NCBI GenBank assembly: GCA_902475005.1 | Contig: CABRXV010000091.1 | Coordinates: 1 to 7,318, forward strand | DNA from: CABRXV01 sp900754955 | GTDB taxonomy: Bacteria > Actinomycetota > Coriobacteriia > Coriobacteriales > Eggerthellaceae | DNA: 7,318 bases | Direction: 5' to 3' | In this document: positions 7,252-7,318 of the stretch, piece by piece | Layout: each line of letters starts with the position of its first letter | Numbering within the stretch: position 1 is the first letter of the stretch | The notes under the pieces: generated by a model | Seen by the model: only the letters and a program-made list of their open reading frames with translations | What the model was told of the DNA's origin: nothing | The model's database searches: none | Translations under genes and position numbers: made by a program

Positions 7252-7318
7252 TACCTAACAAGCCGAGCAAAATAACCGTTTATCACCTGTCATTTTCTCA
7301 CAAACACGCGGGGCTGTC
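7252..7318 (-). other. Leader region upstream of recJ with an imperfect inverted repeat
   Basis: These 67 bases are visibly more AT-rich than the genes. On the minus strand AAAATGAC (7296-7289) and GTTATTTT (7276-7269) form an 8-base inverted repeat with one G-T mismatch (pairable in RNA) around a 12-base loop. ATGACA resembles a -35 box, but no -10 box is found at normal spacing, so no promoter is called. All three minus-strand frames contain a stop, so part of the right edge could still be the tail of an upstream gene; none is recognisable. Confidence 0.35.

Noticed and set aside
3901..7275. A very long open frame (over 1100 codons) on the plus strand opposite recJ
   Set aside because: It is exactly codon-on-codon antisense to recJ, so its stops could only arise from TTA, CTA or TCA sense codons, which this GC-rich gene avoids. 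The predicted protein is an Arg/His/Val/Ala-rich string with no domain, while the minus strand encodes full RecJ and helicase motifs.

Overview
The window is a GC-rich bacterial segment with four genes, all on the minus strand, read from right to left. Genes are tightly packed and nearly every third codon position is G or C. The Rel synthetase motif (RFKD followed by a KFNMYQSLHTTV-type loop) and the 799-residue length look actinobacterial. A recJ-rel-hydrolase order with a PhoU-like DUF47 gene suggests a gut-type Coriobacteriia/Eggerthellaceae genome. This placement is inference from protein style and gene order, not from a database search.

Layout in transcription order. (1) 7242-3883: an unusually long RecJ single-strand DNA exonuclease of 1119 residues. 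A complete DHH/DHHA1/OB RecJ core is joined, through an acidic linker, to a complete RecQ-like superfamily 2 helicase motor, and ends in a tail resembling the RecJ C-terminal domain of Firmicutes. (2) 3859-1460: a long Rel (p)ppGpp synthetase/hydrolase with both active sites, TGS, Cys-containing and ACT domains intact. (3) 1456-782: a metallo-beta-lactamase-fold hydrolase of the short glyoxalase II-like type, three bases after rel and probably translationally coupled to it. (4) 672-43: a DUF47 (PhoU-like) protein with four E/DxxxD metal-type motifs, after a 109-base gap.

The left edge holds a perfect 20+20 base inverted repeat over the end of the DUF47 gene. It is followed, in the direction of transcription, by a consensus Shine-Dalgarno sequence cut by the window edge, so another minus-strand gene starts just outside. 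By family precedent this would plausibly be a PiT-type phosphate transporter. The right edge (7252-7318) is a short, relatively AT-rich leader upstream of recJ.

The recJ-rel-hydrolase order resembles the recJ-apt-relA-dtd cluster known in Firmicutes with apt and dtd missing. The most notable object is the RecJ-helicase fusion, which places a 5'-3' ssDNA exonuclease and an ATP-driven DNA motor in one chain. No mobile element, CRISPR array, tRNA or rRNA was seen. Apart from the fusion and the left-edge inverted repeat, the region looks like ordinary housekeeping chromosome.
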